DNA of 64,000 nucleotides. Source: Pseudoxanthomonas sp. Lineage in GTDB: Bacteria > Pseudomonadota > Gammaproteobacteria > Xanthomonadales > Xanthomonadaceae. Positions 1-7,759 of the stretch are shown in pieces. Every line of letters starts with the position of its first letter. Position 1 is the stretch's first letter. The stretch covers positions 1,984,001 to 2,048,000 of the forward strand of contig NZ_DASYGY010000009.1 in assembly GCF_035999195.1 (NCBI RefSeq). The letters are read 5' to 3'. Below the pieces are notes generated by a model, which was not told the origin of the DNA, did no database searches, and saw only the letters and a program-made list of their open reading frames with translations. A program made the translations under genes and the position numbers.

Positions 1-430
1 CCAGCGCTGCGCCGCTGAAGTAGCGTGCCGCTTCACCCCAGCCGTAGCGACGGCGCCCAATTGCCGGGTCGACGATCTCGATGCCGTCGTGGCGGACCGC
101 TTCCAGCACCACGAAATGGTGATTGTTCCAGAATAGGATTGCCGGCCGCCGGAGCTGGCGCAGGTGCTCCATGCCCAGCGAGAGCGGTCGCGCGGTCGCG
201 CCGTATTCACTGGCGATCCGGATCAGCTGGTAAAGCGACAGGCCGTCGCGCGAGACCTTGTGGCGCGCGCGTAGCGTGGCCAGCGGGACTTGCTTGCCGT
301 GCGCGGACAGCACCATCGCCAGGCACGCCAGGCCGCATTCGGCCATCTCCGACTGCATGACCGGGGCGATCTTGCGCAGCGTGGCTTCGCGCGGGAGCGC
401 CTCGTCGAATAGGGGGTCCGCTTGGTTCAT
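1..430 (-). CDS. C39-peptidase ABC exporter, N-terminal part (truncated by window edge)
   Basis: Only the first 143 codons are in the window; the rest lies to the left. They form a peptidase C39 domain, the inner-membrane-associated protease that cuts double-glycine leaders before the ABC exporter secretes the peptide. The cysteine motif AECGLAC puts the nucleophile at Cys32, the histidine is in NNHHFVV (His105) and the aspartate in IVDPA (Asp121), so the triad looks intact. ATG at 430 begins one base after the HlyD stop and has GGAGAAATG upstream, so the two genes are translationally linked. The membrane and ATPase domains of a CvaB/RaxB-type exporter are expected beyond the edge; this is inference from the family. 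Confidence 0.88.
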   Translation of the reverse strand, partial: MNQADPLFDEALPREATLRKIAPVMQSEMAECGLACLAMVLSAHGKQVPLATLRARHKVSRDGLSLYQLIRIASEYGATARPLSLGMEHLRQLRRPAILFWNNHHFVVLEAVRHDGIEIVDPAIGRRRYGWGEAARYFSGAAL

Positions 431-431
431 T

Positions 432-1709
432 TCATTTCTCCGCCGGCGCCGAAGATGCGTGCGCCTGCCTGCGCTCCAGGCCCTTGCTTACTGGCAGGAA
501 CAGCCATTGGGCGAGGCTGAGCTTCTCGTGTCGGACGCTCGCGCCGACGGTCATGCCGTCGAGCAGGCGATCGGGATGGATACGGTCGAAGGAGGCGTCG
601 TCGAGCCGGACCCGCACTTCGTAGGACGCCTCGTCGGAAGAGCCGCCCGCTTCGCGGCGCTGGGTGGTGCCCGGGGCGACGTGCGCGACCCGTCCGCGCA
701 GCAGCCCAAAGCGTTCGTAGGGGAACGCGTCCACGCGCAGTGTCACCGGCGCGCCCACCTGAGTCATACCGACGGCGCTTGACGGCACGTCGAGCAGCAC
801 GAACGGCTCTGAAGGGGCGCCGGTGCGCAGCAACATGATGGGCCGACCCGGCGCGACTTCCTGCCCTGCGCGTACATGGACCGTGTCCACGGTGCCGGCG
901 GCAGGGGCAAATACGAAGAACGCGCCGCGGCCCTGCGCGGTGCTGAGCCGATCGGCAATGTCGCTGCGCTGCATTACTAGGTCGGTCAGCTGGGCCTCGA
1001 GTGCGCTGTCGGCGCTGATCCGCGCCTGGCCCAGTTCATACCGGCGCTGGGTCAGCGCATGTACGGCCGCGCGGTTCGCGGTAAGTTCCTGCAGCAACGC
1101 GTCGTGCGTGGCGTCGATGTCCTCCAGCTGCGCGGTGGAAACGTAGCGCTCCCGGTGCAGCGCTTGGTAGCGCTCGCGCGTGCTCGCGGAGACCTCCACG
1201 CGGCGCTCCAGCAGCCGCCGCGAATCGGCATGCGCGCGCGTCTCCTCGTCGAGCTGCTGCAGGCGGCCCTGCAAGCTGCGCAACTCGGATGCGTGCGCCG
1301 ACCGCGCCTGCGCGATGCGCGCGTCGATCCGCACCAGCAGCTCTTCGAAGCGCTCGACCGATGCCGCGGAAGAAGCGGTGCCGGCGCCGGCCAGCGTATC
1401 GGATTCGGCGGTGCGCACGCGCGCCAGCGGCTGGCCCTGAACGACGGCCGCGCTGCGCTTGACCAGCAGCTGCTCGATGAATCCAGGGCGGTCGACGCCA
1501 ACGCGGGCGATGTTGCCGGTCACCACGTAGCCGCCCACCTCTTCAGTGCGGCCGTAGCGGCCATGGGTCAGCACCGCTATGAGCACAAGCGCCAGCACCA
1601 GCACCAGGCCGGCGACAGCAGCCAGCGACAGCGTTGAGCGCGGGGCGATCTTTCCGAGTTCTATCATGGCTTCAATCGTGGCGCGACGACGTTTTTGGCG
1701 CCACGCCAC
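432..1709 (-). CDS. HlyD-family periplasmic adaptor of a peptide export system
   Basis: This 425-residue protein links the inner-membrane exporter to an outer-membrane channel in a type I-like secretion system. It has a basic N-terminus, one membrane segment at about residues 28-48, a biotinyl-lipoyl-like strand (GYVVTGNIARVGVDRPGFI), a long charged coiled coil at about 105-265, and a C-terminal beta domain. The start is GTG at 1709 with a weak ribosome site; ATG at 1667 is the alternative. The GTG is in frame with, and four codons after, the stop of the small peptide gene upstream, which suggests coupled reinitiation. The next gene begins one base after its stop. Family assignment is firm; the cargo is unknown. 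Confidence 0.87.
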   Translation of the reverse strand: MAWRQKRRRATIEAMIELGKIAPRSTLSLAAVAGLVLVLALVLIAVLTHGRYGRTEEVGGYVVTGNIARVGVDRPGFIEQLLVKRSAAVVQGQPLARVRTAESDTLAGAGTASSAASVERFEELLVRIDARIAQARSAHASELRSLQGRLQQLDEETRAHADSRRLLERRVEVSASTRERYQALHRERYVSTAQLEDIDATHDALLQELTANRAAVHALTQRRYELGQARISADSALEAQLTDLVMQRSDIADRLSTAQGRGAFFVFAPAAGTVDTVHVRAGQEVAPGRPIMLLRTGAPSEPFVLLDVPSSAVGMTQVGAPVTLRVDAFPYERFGLLRGRVAHVAPGTTQRREAGGSSDEASYEVRVRLDDASFDRIHPDRLLDGMTVGASVRHEKLSLAQWLFLPVSKGLERRQAHASSAPAEK

Positions 1710-1721
1710 GAGCTCACTGGA

Positions 1722-1871
1722 TCAGCACCAGTTCCACGGCAACAGCTTGCTGCCATTGCCGGTGATGACCATCGCAAAGGCGGCGGTCGCCGCGGCCAGC
1801 AGGGCGTAGCCGATCAGCCAGGGAAACCCGCCGCGGACGTTCGCCGCGTCGTTCATCGACATCTCAACCAT
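1722..1871 (-). CDS. Small peptide with putative double-glycine leader (candidate exported bacteriocin/signal precursor)
   Basis: The reading frame encodes 49 residues. The first 15 end in NVRGG and fit a C39 leader: Gly-Gly at -2/-1, Val at -4, Asp at -8 and Met at -12. The remaining 34 residues begin FPWLIGYALLAAAT, are strongly hydrophobic, and end SKLLPWNWC, a tryptophan-rich tail with a terminal cysteine. ATG at 1871 has AGAGGAAG about 8-10 bases upstream. It is the first gene of the unit peptide-HlyD-C39 exporter, where bacteriocin or RaxX-like precursors sit. I do not recognise the sequence. The alternatives are a one-pass membrane protein or an accessory of the transporter. The role as cargo is inferred from leader and context. 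Confidence 0.6.
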   Translation of the reverse strand: MVEMSMNDAANVRGGFPWLIGYALLAAATAAFAMVITGNGSKLLPWNWC

Positions 1872-2348
1872 TGTTGTCTTCCTCTTGGTTCATGCTGCTC
1901 GTGCAGCGACGCCATGTTGTGGCGCACGAACCAGGGCCGACATACAAAAAGTTGCATTCCATGCGGCAGCCAGAGTGCGCCAGTGCGGTCGCCGGGAGCG
2001 CCGATTCGCGCGGGCTTGTCGCAGCGCCACAGAGACCACTCGCATCGATAGGCGGACCGTGCGCGCCGCATGCAGCGCCGGTGTCGGCGCGATGTGTTCG
2101 CGCATGCCGGGAAGTGCCGTTCTCTCTCTCGCGCGCGCACGACCGGGTCGTCGATCGCCGCCGGCCGGGCGCCGCGTGCGATTTGCGCGACATTGCCCGA
2201 TGAGCGCTTGGCTGCGCGGCCCACAATCCACGTCCACCAAGAACGACACGCTGACGCCGACAACGATTCGTCACGAGTGCGGCGGCGCTCCACCTTTCGC
2301 GCGAACACCCGCCGGTTCGCGGGCCGCCGGGCGAAGAACGACGCAGGT
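1872..2348. other. Intergenic stretch, no supported gene
   Basis: These 477 bases separate the peptide gene from the response regulator. Open frames exist on both strands, but none has a convincing ribosome site or composition, and those on the minus strand are arginine-rich out-of-phase readings. The promoter of the peptide-export unit is probably here. The stretch nearest the peptide (about 1935-1975) is more AT-rich and contains a run of five A at 1947-1951. I did not find a clear -35/-10 pair. Confidence 0.4.
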
Positions 2349-2993
2349 TCAGCCGCCCAGCCCTTCCTCGCGCAGGAACTCGAACAGTTCGGCGTCATTG
2401 TGAATGCCGAGCTTGCGCATCGCATCGGATTTCTGGCGGCTGATCGTGGTCACGCTGCGGTGGAGCTGCGCGGCGATCTGGGTTACCGTCAGACCGGTGG
2501 CCAGCAGCCGCAGCACCTCCATCTCGCGTGGCGACGGAGCCTTGGTGCCGGCCGGCGTCACCGCTTCGCTGCCGATCTCGGCGATACGGTCTTTCAGCCC
2601 GCGGCTGACGTAGGTGCTGCCGCGATGCACGGTCTGAATGGCCATTGGTAGCTCATCCAGCGAAGCGGCCTTGTCGATCAGTCCGAGCACGCCCTGCGCG
2701 GCCACCAGGCGCAGGATGCCCAGGTTGTTGGCCATGCTCAGCATCAGGATTGGCAGCTTGGGATGGCGGCGGCGGATGTAGCTCAGCATCGCCAGCCCGT
2801 CCGGCTGCTGCCCGCCGGGCATCGAGAAGTCGGTGACCAAAACGTCGCAGACGGTTTCATCCAGCGCCTTGAAGAGTTCGTCTGTGCCGCTGGCCTCGGC
2901 GACCACGTCGGCCACGCCACTGTTCTCGATCAGCGCCTTGGCGCCGATGCGCACCACCGGATGATCGTCTGCAAGGATGACTCGAACGCGCAT
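2349..2993 (-). CDS. NarL/FixJ-family response regulator (RcsB-like)
   Basis: This 214-residue cytoplasmic regulator has a receiver domain (acidic pair Asp9-Asp10, phosphoacceptor Asp55 in VTDFSMPGG, Lys at about 109) and a C-terminal LuxR-type helix-turn-helix (SPREMEVLRLLATGLTVTQI, then SVTTISRQKSDAMRKLGI). The layout and the wording around Asp55 resemble RcsB and EvgA/BvgA. It is divergent from the hybrid kinase at 3038 with only 44 bases between, so the two are the likely partners, with the kinase HPt domain as phosphate donor. It reads toward the peptide-export genes, so control of them is plausible but not shown. Confidence 0.88.
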   Translation of the reverse strand: MRVRVILADDHPVVRIGAKALIENSGVADVVAEASGTDELFKALDETVCDVLVTDFSMPGGQQPDGLAMLSYIRRRHPKLPILMLSMANNLGILRLVAAQGVLGLIDKAASLDELPMAIQTVHRGSTYVSRGLKDRIAEIGSEAVTPAGTKAPSPREMEVLRLLATGLTVTQIAAQLHRSVTTISRQKSDAMRKLGIHNDAELFEFLREEGLGG

Positions 2994-3037
2994 GAGCTAG
3001 ACTCGGTTAGTAGGCCGAAGGACCTGAGGAAAGCTGA

Positions 3038-6000
3038 ATGAGCCGTTCAAGCCAAGCTCAAAAGCGCGCACTGCGTTATGGCTTGCTCCTTGTGGCCTGG
3101 CTGAGCGCGGCGAGCGCCCTCGCCCAGCAGCAGACTGCAGTTCCGCTTTCGCAGGACCAGCAACGCTGGCTCAGCGACCACCCCACGGTGACGGTGGGAG
3201 TGTACGACAACCTACGTCCGCCCTTGGAGCAATGGCAGGACGGCAAGCCGCGAGGGCTTGCCTACGATTATCTCGAACAGAGCACGGGCCGGCTGGGGCT
3301 GGCGCTGCGCACGCGCCGGTTCGGCAGCTGGGAGCAGCTGCGGCAGGCCGCGTGCGCCGGTGAAATCGACGTGGTGATGAACGCCATGCTCACGGCCGAG
3401 CGCACGCGCTGCATGGTCTTCACCCGCCCCTACCTCGACGCACCGGTGGCGCTGGTGACGCGCTTGCAGGACACGCGCGCGCAGGCCAGCCCCGCGCTCG
3501 AAGGCCTGCGCGTGATCGCCGACCACGAAGCGGAAGCCGATGCGAAAAGGCGCTATCCGCAGGCCATGCATTTGCCGGCCGCCGATGCGATGTCGGGCCT
3601 GCGCAGCGTAGCCGAAGGCCGCGCGGACGTGTTCGTTAGCAATGCCTACGTTGCCTCGGCCTTGATCGCGCAGTCCAGCCTGCGCGGTATTGGCCTGCTG
3701 CGGCCGGCTGACCTGCCGCAGCGCGCACTGCATTTCGCCGTGCCCAACGCCAAGCAGCCGCTGGCCGAGGCGCTGGACGCGGCGCTGGCAGCGGCCGACC
3801 CGGCCGCGGTCGCGGCGACGCAGGCGCGCTGGCTGCCGGCGCTGGGCTGGCGCAATCAGGGCGGCCCGGCCTTCAGCACCGAGGAACGGGCCGCGCTGGC
3901 GCAACCGTTGCGGCTGGGCTTCGCGCAGGCATGGGCGCCGATTTCCTTCGTGGACGAGGAGGGTCAGCCCTCCGGGGTGGCCGGCGATTACCTGCAGCGT
4001 TTCCGCGCGGCCGGCGCGCAGAAGCTGGCCGCGAGCCGGCACGCCAATTGGCGCGACATCCGCCAGGCCATGGTCAACGGCCAGCTCGACGTGGTGATGG
4101 GCGTGCCCGAGCAGGCCGCGCTGCGGCAGGCCGGCTGGGTCTTCAGCCGCCCCTTCCTCACCATCGCTAACGTGATCGTGGTCGGCGACCGCAGCGACCC
4201 GGTGCTGGACATGGGCGACCTCGGCGGCCGGCGCGTGGCGCTGTCCGATCCCGACCGCCTGGGCCCGCTGCTGCGAGCGCAGGCGCCCGGCGCGACCGTC
4301 GTGGCGACCGCCAGCGCCGCGGCCGCGTTGCGGCTGGTGCGCGACGGCAAGGCCGATGCGTATATCGGCAACCTGGCGGCGGTGGACTACCTGCTGCGCC
4401 AGTCCTACTCCGGCGACCTGCACGTCGCCGCTCCGGCCGGCGTCGACGACCGGCTCGGCTTGGCAGTGCGCCAGCGCTACGCACCGGTGGCCAGCGCGTT
4501 CGACCGCATGCTGCTGCAGATGTCCCCGCGCGAGCGCGCGGCGATCCGAAGCGACTGGCTGGCGGTGGAATACCACAGCGGTTTCGCCTGGCGCAGCGTG
4601 GCCAAGTGGGCCGTGCCGCTGCTGCTGGTGCTGGGCACGGCCGCGCTGGTGCACGGCGCCGGGCACCTGCGCCTGCGCCGCGAAGTGGTGCGCCGGCGGC
4701 GCCTGGAGCGGCGGCTGCAGGCAGTGGCTGACAACCTGCCGGCGGTGGTCTACCAGTTGCAGCGCACGCCCGGCGGGCAGTTCCGGTTCGCCTTCATCGC
4801 CGGCGACATCCAGGCGCTGTTCGGCGTCGGCGTCGAGCAGGCCCTGGCCGACGAGCGCACCCTGTTCGACCGCGTGCATCCGGATGACCGACCCGCGCTG
4901 ACCGAAGCGATGGAGCAGGCGCATCGCGACCTGTCCGACATCGCGATCTACTTCCGCGTGCCGTCCGCGCGTGGGGTGAACTGGATCCGTTCGCGCGGCC
5001 AGTTCAACCGCGCTGAGGACGGCACGCCGCAATGGAGCGGCTACTGGATCGACGTCACCCAGGCGCGCGCGCAGGCCGAAGCGCTGGAAGCGGCCAGGGG
5101 CTTGGCCGAGCAGGCTGCGCAGGCCAAGTCCACGTTCCTGGCCACGATGAGCCACGAGATCCGCACGCCGATGAGCGGCGTGCTGGGCATGCTCGAAACC
5201 CTGGCCGGGACCGGCCTGGACGACGAGCAGCGCCATATCCTGGCGGTAGTGGAGGATTCGGCGCAGACGCTGCGGCAGATCCTCGACGACATCCTTGACC
5301 TGTCCAAGATCGAAGCCGGCGCGCTGTCGCTGGAGCGCACGCCGATCGACGTGGCCGGGTTGGTCCGCAACACGGTGCGCATGTTTGCGCCGCAGGCGGC
5401 CGGCAAGGGGCTGCGGATTACCGCGCGGATCGACGAACGCGTCGCGCCGCGCCACGAAGGCGACGGCGTGCGGCTGCGACAGATCCTGTTCAACCTGATA
5501 AGCAACGCCATCAAGTTCACCGCGCACGGCGGGATCGAGGTAGCGCTGGAATGCCTGGATCAAAGCGAAGGGCGCCAGCGCCTGCGGCTGAGCGTGGACG
5601 ATACCGGCATCGGCATCCCGCCCGAGCAGCAGGCGCGCCTGTTCGAGCCGTTCACCCAGGCCGACGCCTCCACCACCCGGCGTTACGGCGGCACCGGGCT
5701 GGGGCTTAGCATCTGCGGGCGCTTGGCGGCGCTGATGGACGGTCAGCTGGTACTGCACAGCACGCCCGGGCAGGGCACGCGAATCGCGCTCGAACTGGCG
5801 CTGCCGGTGCTGCCCGACGAGACGCGCGCGGTGGACGAGGTGGCCCGAGAGGCGGCCGACCGCCTGCCCGAGCGCCTGCCCGAGCGCCTGCACGATCGCC
5901 AGGTGCTGGTGGTCGAGGACCATCCTACCAACCAGGAGCTGATGCGCTGGCGGATGCGCCAGCTCGGCCTCGCGCATGCCCTGGCCACCGACGGCCACGA

Positions 6001-6700
6001 TGCGCTGGCGCAATGGACGCAGCGCCGCTTCGACTTGGTCCTCACCGACTGCCGCATGCCCGGCATGGACGGCTACGTGCTGACCCGCGCGATCCGACAG
6101 CGCGAAGCTGAGCAAGGCGCCTCGCGCCCGGTGCCGATTGTCGCGGTCACCGCCAACGCGTCCGCCGAGGAAGCCGAGCGCTGCCGCGCCGCCGGCATGG
6201 ACGACTTTCTGGCCAAGCCCTTCACCCTGGGCGCGTTGCGCGCGATGCTGCTGCGCTGGCTGCCGGACGCCGAGGACGCGCAAGTGGGCGAACCGGCGGC
6301 CGAGGCGCGCTGGCGCATGCCGGCCGATCCCGCGCTTCCACCGCCCCAGGACGCCGAAGCCCCGGCGGCTTCCACGTTGCCGAAACGCGCGCAGTTGCTG
6401 GCCCGGTTCGGCTCGGCCGCCGCCGTGGACGCGATGGTCGGATCGCTCGCCACCGCGACTCAGGCGGACATGCGGGCCGCACATGCGGCCTTGGCCGAGG
6501 GCGACCGAACGCGCGCCGCCGAACATCTTCATCGCATGGCCGGCGGCCTGGGCGCGGTCGGCGCGACCGGACTGGCCACGCGCGCCCGCACGCTGCAGGC
6601 GCGACTGGAGGCCACGGACGCGCCGCTCCCTGTCGAGGAGGTCGCCGCGTTCCTGGATGCACTGAGCGCCGGCCTGGCGGCGTGGGCGTCGGATTTGTAG
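3038..6700 (+). CDS. BvgS/EvgS-like hybrid sensor histidine kinase
   Basis: This 1220-residue inner-membrane kinase starts at an ATG with GAGGAAAG upstream. The order is: signal sequence (1-29), two tandem periplasmic solute-binding-type sensor domains (about 45-265 and 285-505), one membrane helix (about 523-545), PAS (about 565-685), HisKA with His706 in SHEIRTPM, HATPase (N box NLISNAIKF, G boxes DDTGIGI and GGTGLGL), receiver with Asp1004 in LTDCRMPGMDG, and a C-terminal HPt with His1165 in HLHRMAGGLGA. This is the full four-step phosphorelay of BvgS and EvgS. Residues about 945-956 carry a short tandem repeat (RLPERLPERL). Ligand unknown; the divergent regulator at 2349-2993 is the natural target. 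Confidence 0.93.
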   Translation: MSRSSQAQKRALRYGLLLVAWLSAASALAQQQTAVPLSQDQQRWLSDHPTVTVGVYDNLRPPLEQWQDGKPRGLAYDYLEQSTGRLGLALRTRRFGSWEQLRQAACAGEIDVVMNAMLTAERTRCMVFTRPYLDAPVALVTRLQDTRAQASPALEGLRVIADHEAEADAKRRYPQAMHLPAADAMSGLRSVAEGRADVFVSNAYVASALIAQSSLRGIGLLRPADLPQRALHFAVPNAKQPLAEALDAALAAADPAAVAATQARWLPALGWRNQGGPAFSTEERAALAQPLRLGFAQAWAPISFVDEEGQPSGVAGDYLQRFRAAGAQKLAASRHANWRDIRQAMVNGQLDVVMGVPEQAALRQAGWVFSRPFLTIANVIVVGDRSDPVLDMGDLGGRRVALSDPDRLGPLLRAQAPGATVVATASAAAALRLVRDGKADAYIGNLAAVDYLLRQSYSGDLHVAAPAGVDDRLGLAVRQRYAPVASAFDRMLLQMSPRERAAIRSDWLAVEYHSGFAWRSVAKWAVPLLLVLGTAALVHGAGHLRLRREVVRRRRLERRLQAVADNLPAVVYQLQRTPGGQFRFAFIAGDIQALFGVGVEQALADERTLFDRVHPDDRPALTEAMEQAHRDLSDIAIYFRVPSARGVNWIRSRGQFNRAEDGTPQWSGYWIDVTQARAQAEALEAARGLAEQAAQAKSTFLATMSHEIRTPMSGVLGMLETLAGTGLDDEQRHILAVVEDSAQTLRQILDDILDLSKIEAGALSLERTPIDVAGLVRNTVRMFAPQAAGKGLRITARIDERVAPRHEGDGVRLRQILFNLISNAIKFTAHGGIEVALECLDQSEGRQRLRLSVDDTGIGIPPEQQARLFEPFTQADASTTRRYGGTGLGLSICGRLAALMDGQLVLHSTPGQGTRIALELALPVLPDETRAVDEVAREAADRLPERLPERLHDRQVLVVEDHPTNQELMRWRMRQLGLAHALATDGHDALAQWTQRRFDLVLTDCRMPGMDGYVLTRAIRQREAEQGASRPVPIVAVTANASAEEAERCRAAGMDDFLAKPFTLGALRAMLLRWLPDAEDAQVGEPAAEARWRMPADPALPPPQDAEAPAASTLPKRAQLLARFGSAAAVDAMVGSLATATQADMRAAHAALAEGDRTRAAEHLHRMAGGLGAVGATGLATRARTLQARLEATDAPLPVEEVAAFLDALSAGLAAWASDL

Positions 6701-6775
6701 GGATTGCATCGGCGCCCTCGGCCTCGGGGGCAAGGTGGCAGAGGAACCGATCCGCTCGCCTTCCGGAGCCCTGCC
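6697..6775 (+). promoter_or_regulatory. Duplicated leader, copy 1
   Basis: The 79 bases before the small gene at 6776 match those before its paralogue at 7353: GTAGGGATTGCAT here against GTAGAAATTGCAT there, CAAGGTGG at 6731-6738 against 7305-7312, and similar text just before the start codon. The copy begins on the stop codon of the kinase. A GC-rich inverted segment (GCCCTCGGCCTCGGGGGC) could fold. Function is unknown; it may be duplicated leader or an RNA regulatory element. Confidence 0.45.
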
Positions 6776-7149
6776 ATGAATCCGGTGGTCGCCCCCGACA
6801 CGCACGCCGCGCAGGCCATTGTCGAACTGCTGCAATGGGCCGCCCGCGGCGACGCCGACGTAGTGTTCCCAGTCATGGCCACGCTGCTGCGCTGCACCTC
6901 GACCACGCGCGCAACTATCCACAGACCAACGTCGGCATCCGCCAGGCGCTGGACGACCCTGAGCTGACCCCAGACCTGGAGCGCCTGAACCTGCGCAAAA
7001 CACCCGGCATCAGCAGTGACGCGTGGGCAGACCGGGCTGAGCGCGAAGGCCGACCGCGCGCGGCGTTAATCGTGCAGGAGCCGCTGCCTGTGCCCGAGCT
7101 GTGCATCGCATCACAGGCGGGGTTGAACACTATTGCGCGCGTGCGCTAG
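6776..7149 (+). pseudogene. Small helical protein, first tandem copy, frameshifted
   Basis: ATG at 6776 with CGGAG upstream opens a frame that matches the paralogue at 7353: VELLQWAARGDADVVFPVMATLL here against LVQLLKQAASIDPDVLFPVMASLL there. At about 6889-6893 the match moves to another frame (LHLDHARNYPQTNVGIRQAL against THLDHDHQHRQANLEIRQSL), consistent with one lost base. That second frame continues to a stop at 7147-7149, with a tail absent from the other copy. It is therefore most likely a decayed duplicate, unless the frameshift is programmed or a sequencing error. It directly follows the hybrid kinase. Confidence 0.65.
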
Positions 7150-7269
7150 CCAAGCGAGCGCATCGTCTACAAGATTAGCTCAATCTATGCGCAGCGCCTA
7201 TTCAACAAGCGGAGATCTTGGATCTTCTGAACCAAATTGAGCAGTGATGCGCGACTGGCCTCAGCATTC

Positions 7270-7352
7270 GTAGAAATTGCATAGGTCGCTCCCCGTGGCG
7301 GGCGCAAGGTGGGGCCCTCGAAAGAAAAAAGCGCCTTTGCCTGGAGCCTGTC
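7270..7352 (+). promoter_or_regulatory. Duplicated leader, copy 2
   Basis: This 83-base stretch is the counterpart of the leader at 6697-6775, with the blocks GTAGAAATTGCAT (7270-7282) and CAAGGTGG (7305-7312) at almost the same spacing. It ends in CTGGAG, the ribosome site of the gene at 7353. Conservation outside the coding part suggests function or recent duplication. Confidence 0.45.
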
Positions 7353-7649
7353 ATGAACCAGATGGTTAACATCGTCACCCGCGACTCATTTTCGGCCAAC
7401 GCGGCCCCTTGCCGCACGCGTGTGCTGGTGCAGCTGCTCAAGCAGGCGGCGAGCATCGATCCCGACGTGCTCTTTCCCGTCATGGCGTCCTTGCTACACA
7501 CGCATCTTGACCACGACCACCAGCACCGTCAGGCCAATCTGGAGATCCGTCAGTCGTTGGACAACCTGGAGCTCCTGCTTGCTTTGGAGATCGAGCGCTT
7601 GGGCTTGCGCGATGAGGTTGCTTCGGTTTCGCACGCCGCCCCGGGCTGA
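7353..7649 (+). CDS. Small helical protein of unknown function, second tandem copy
   Basis: This 98-residue protein is predicted to be almost all helix, with a conserved core (RVLVQLLKQAASIDPDVLFP, then a histidine-rich HLDHDHQHRQ and EIRQSLDNLELLLALEIERL). ATG at 7353 has CTGGAG 6-9 bases upstream. It is the intact paralogue of the frameshifted copy at 6776. Its size and hydrophobic spacing faintly recall the YmgB/AriR connector proteins that act on the Rcs phosphorelay of E. coli; an RcsB-like regulator and an EAL protein nearby make that worth testing. The similarity is weak, and I do not assign a function. Confidence 0.65.
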   Translation: MNQMVNIVTRDSFSANAAPCRTRVLVQLLKQAASIDPDVLFPVMASLLHTHLDHDHQHRQANLEIRQSLDNLELLLALEIERLGLRDEVASVSHAAPG

Positions 7650-7759
7650 ACAAACGTCGTAGCGCCCAAGGACTGGGATTCAGAGATGTTGTATTGGGCG
7701 CACGAATGATGCCTTCAACAATGTCTGTGAGCTATCCGCGCTCGTCATTGAGGTGCGCC

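Noticed and set aside
1853..2425. Overlapping minus-strand frames of 119-190 codons upstream of the peptide gene
   Set aside because: They are arginine-rich, overlap each other in different phases, and have no ribosome site; one begins inside the response regulator.
3212..7003. A 1263-codon open frame on the minus strand opposite the hybrid kinase
   Set aside because: It is a GC-driven shadow of the kinase gene; its translation is rich in Arg, Gly, Gln and His and shows no domain, while the plus-strand frame has a full multi-domain kinase.
7290..7325. Cyclic-di-GMP riboswitch before the small gene at 7353
   Set aside because: GGGCGCAAGGTGG faintly recalls the 3' part of a GEMM-I aptamer, but the other conserved elements are missing in both leaders.
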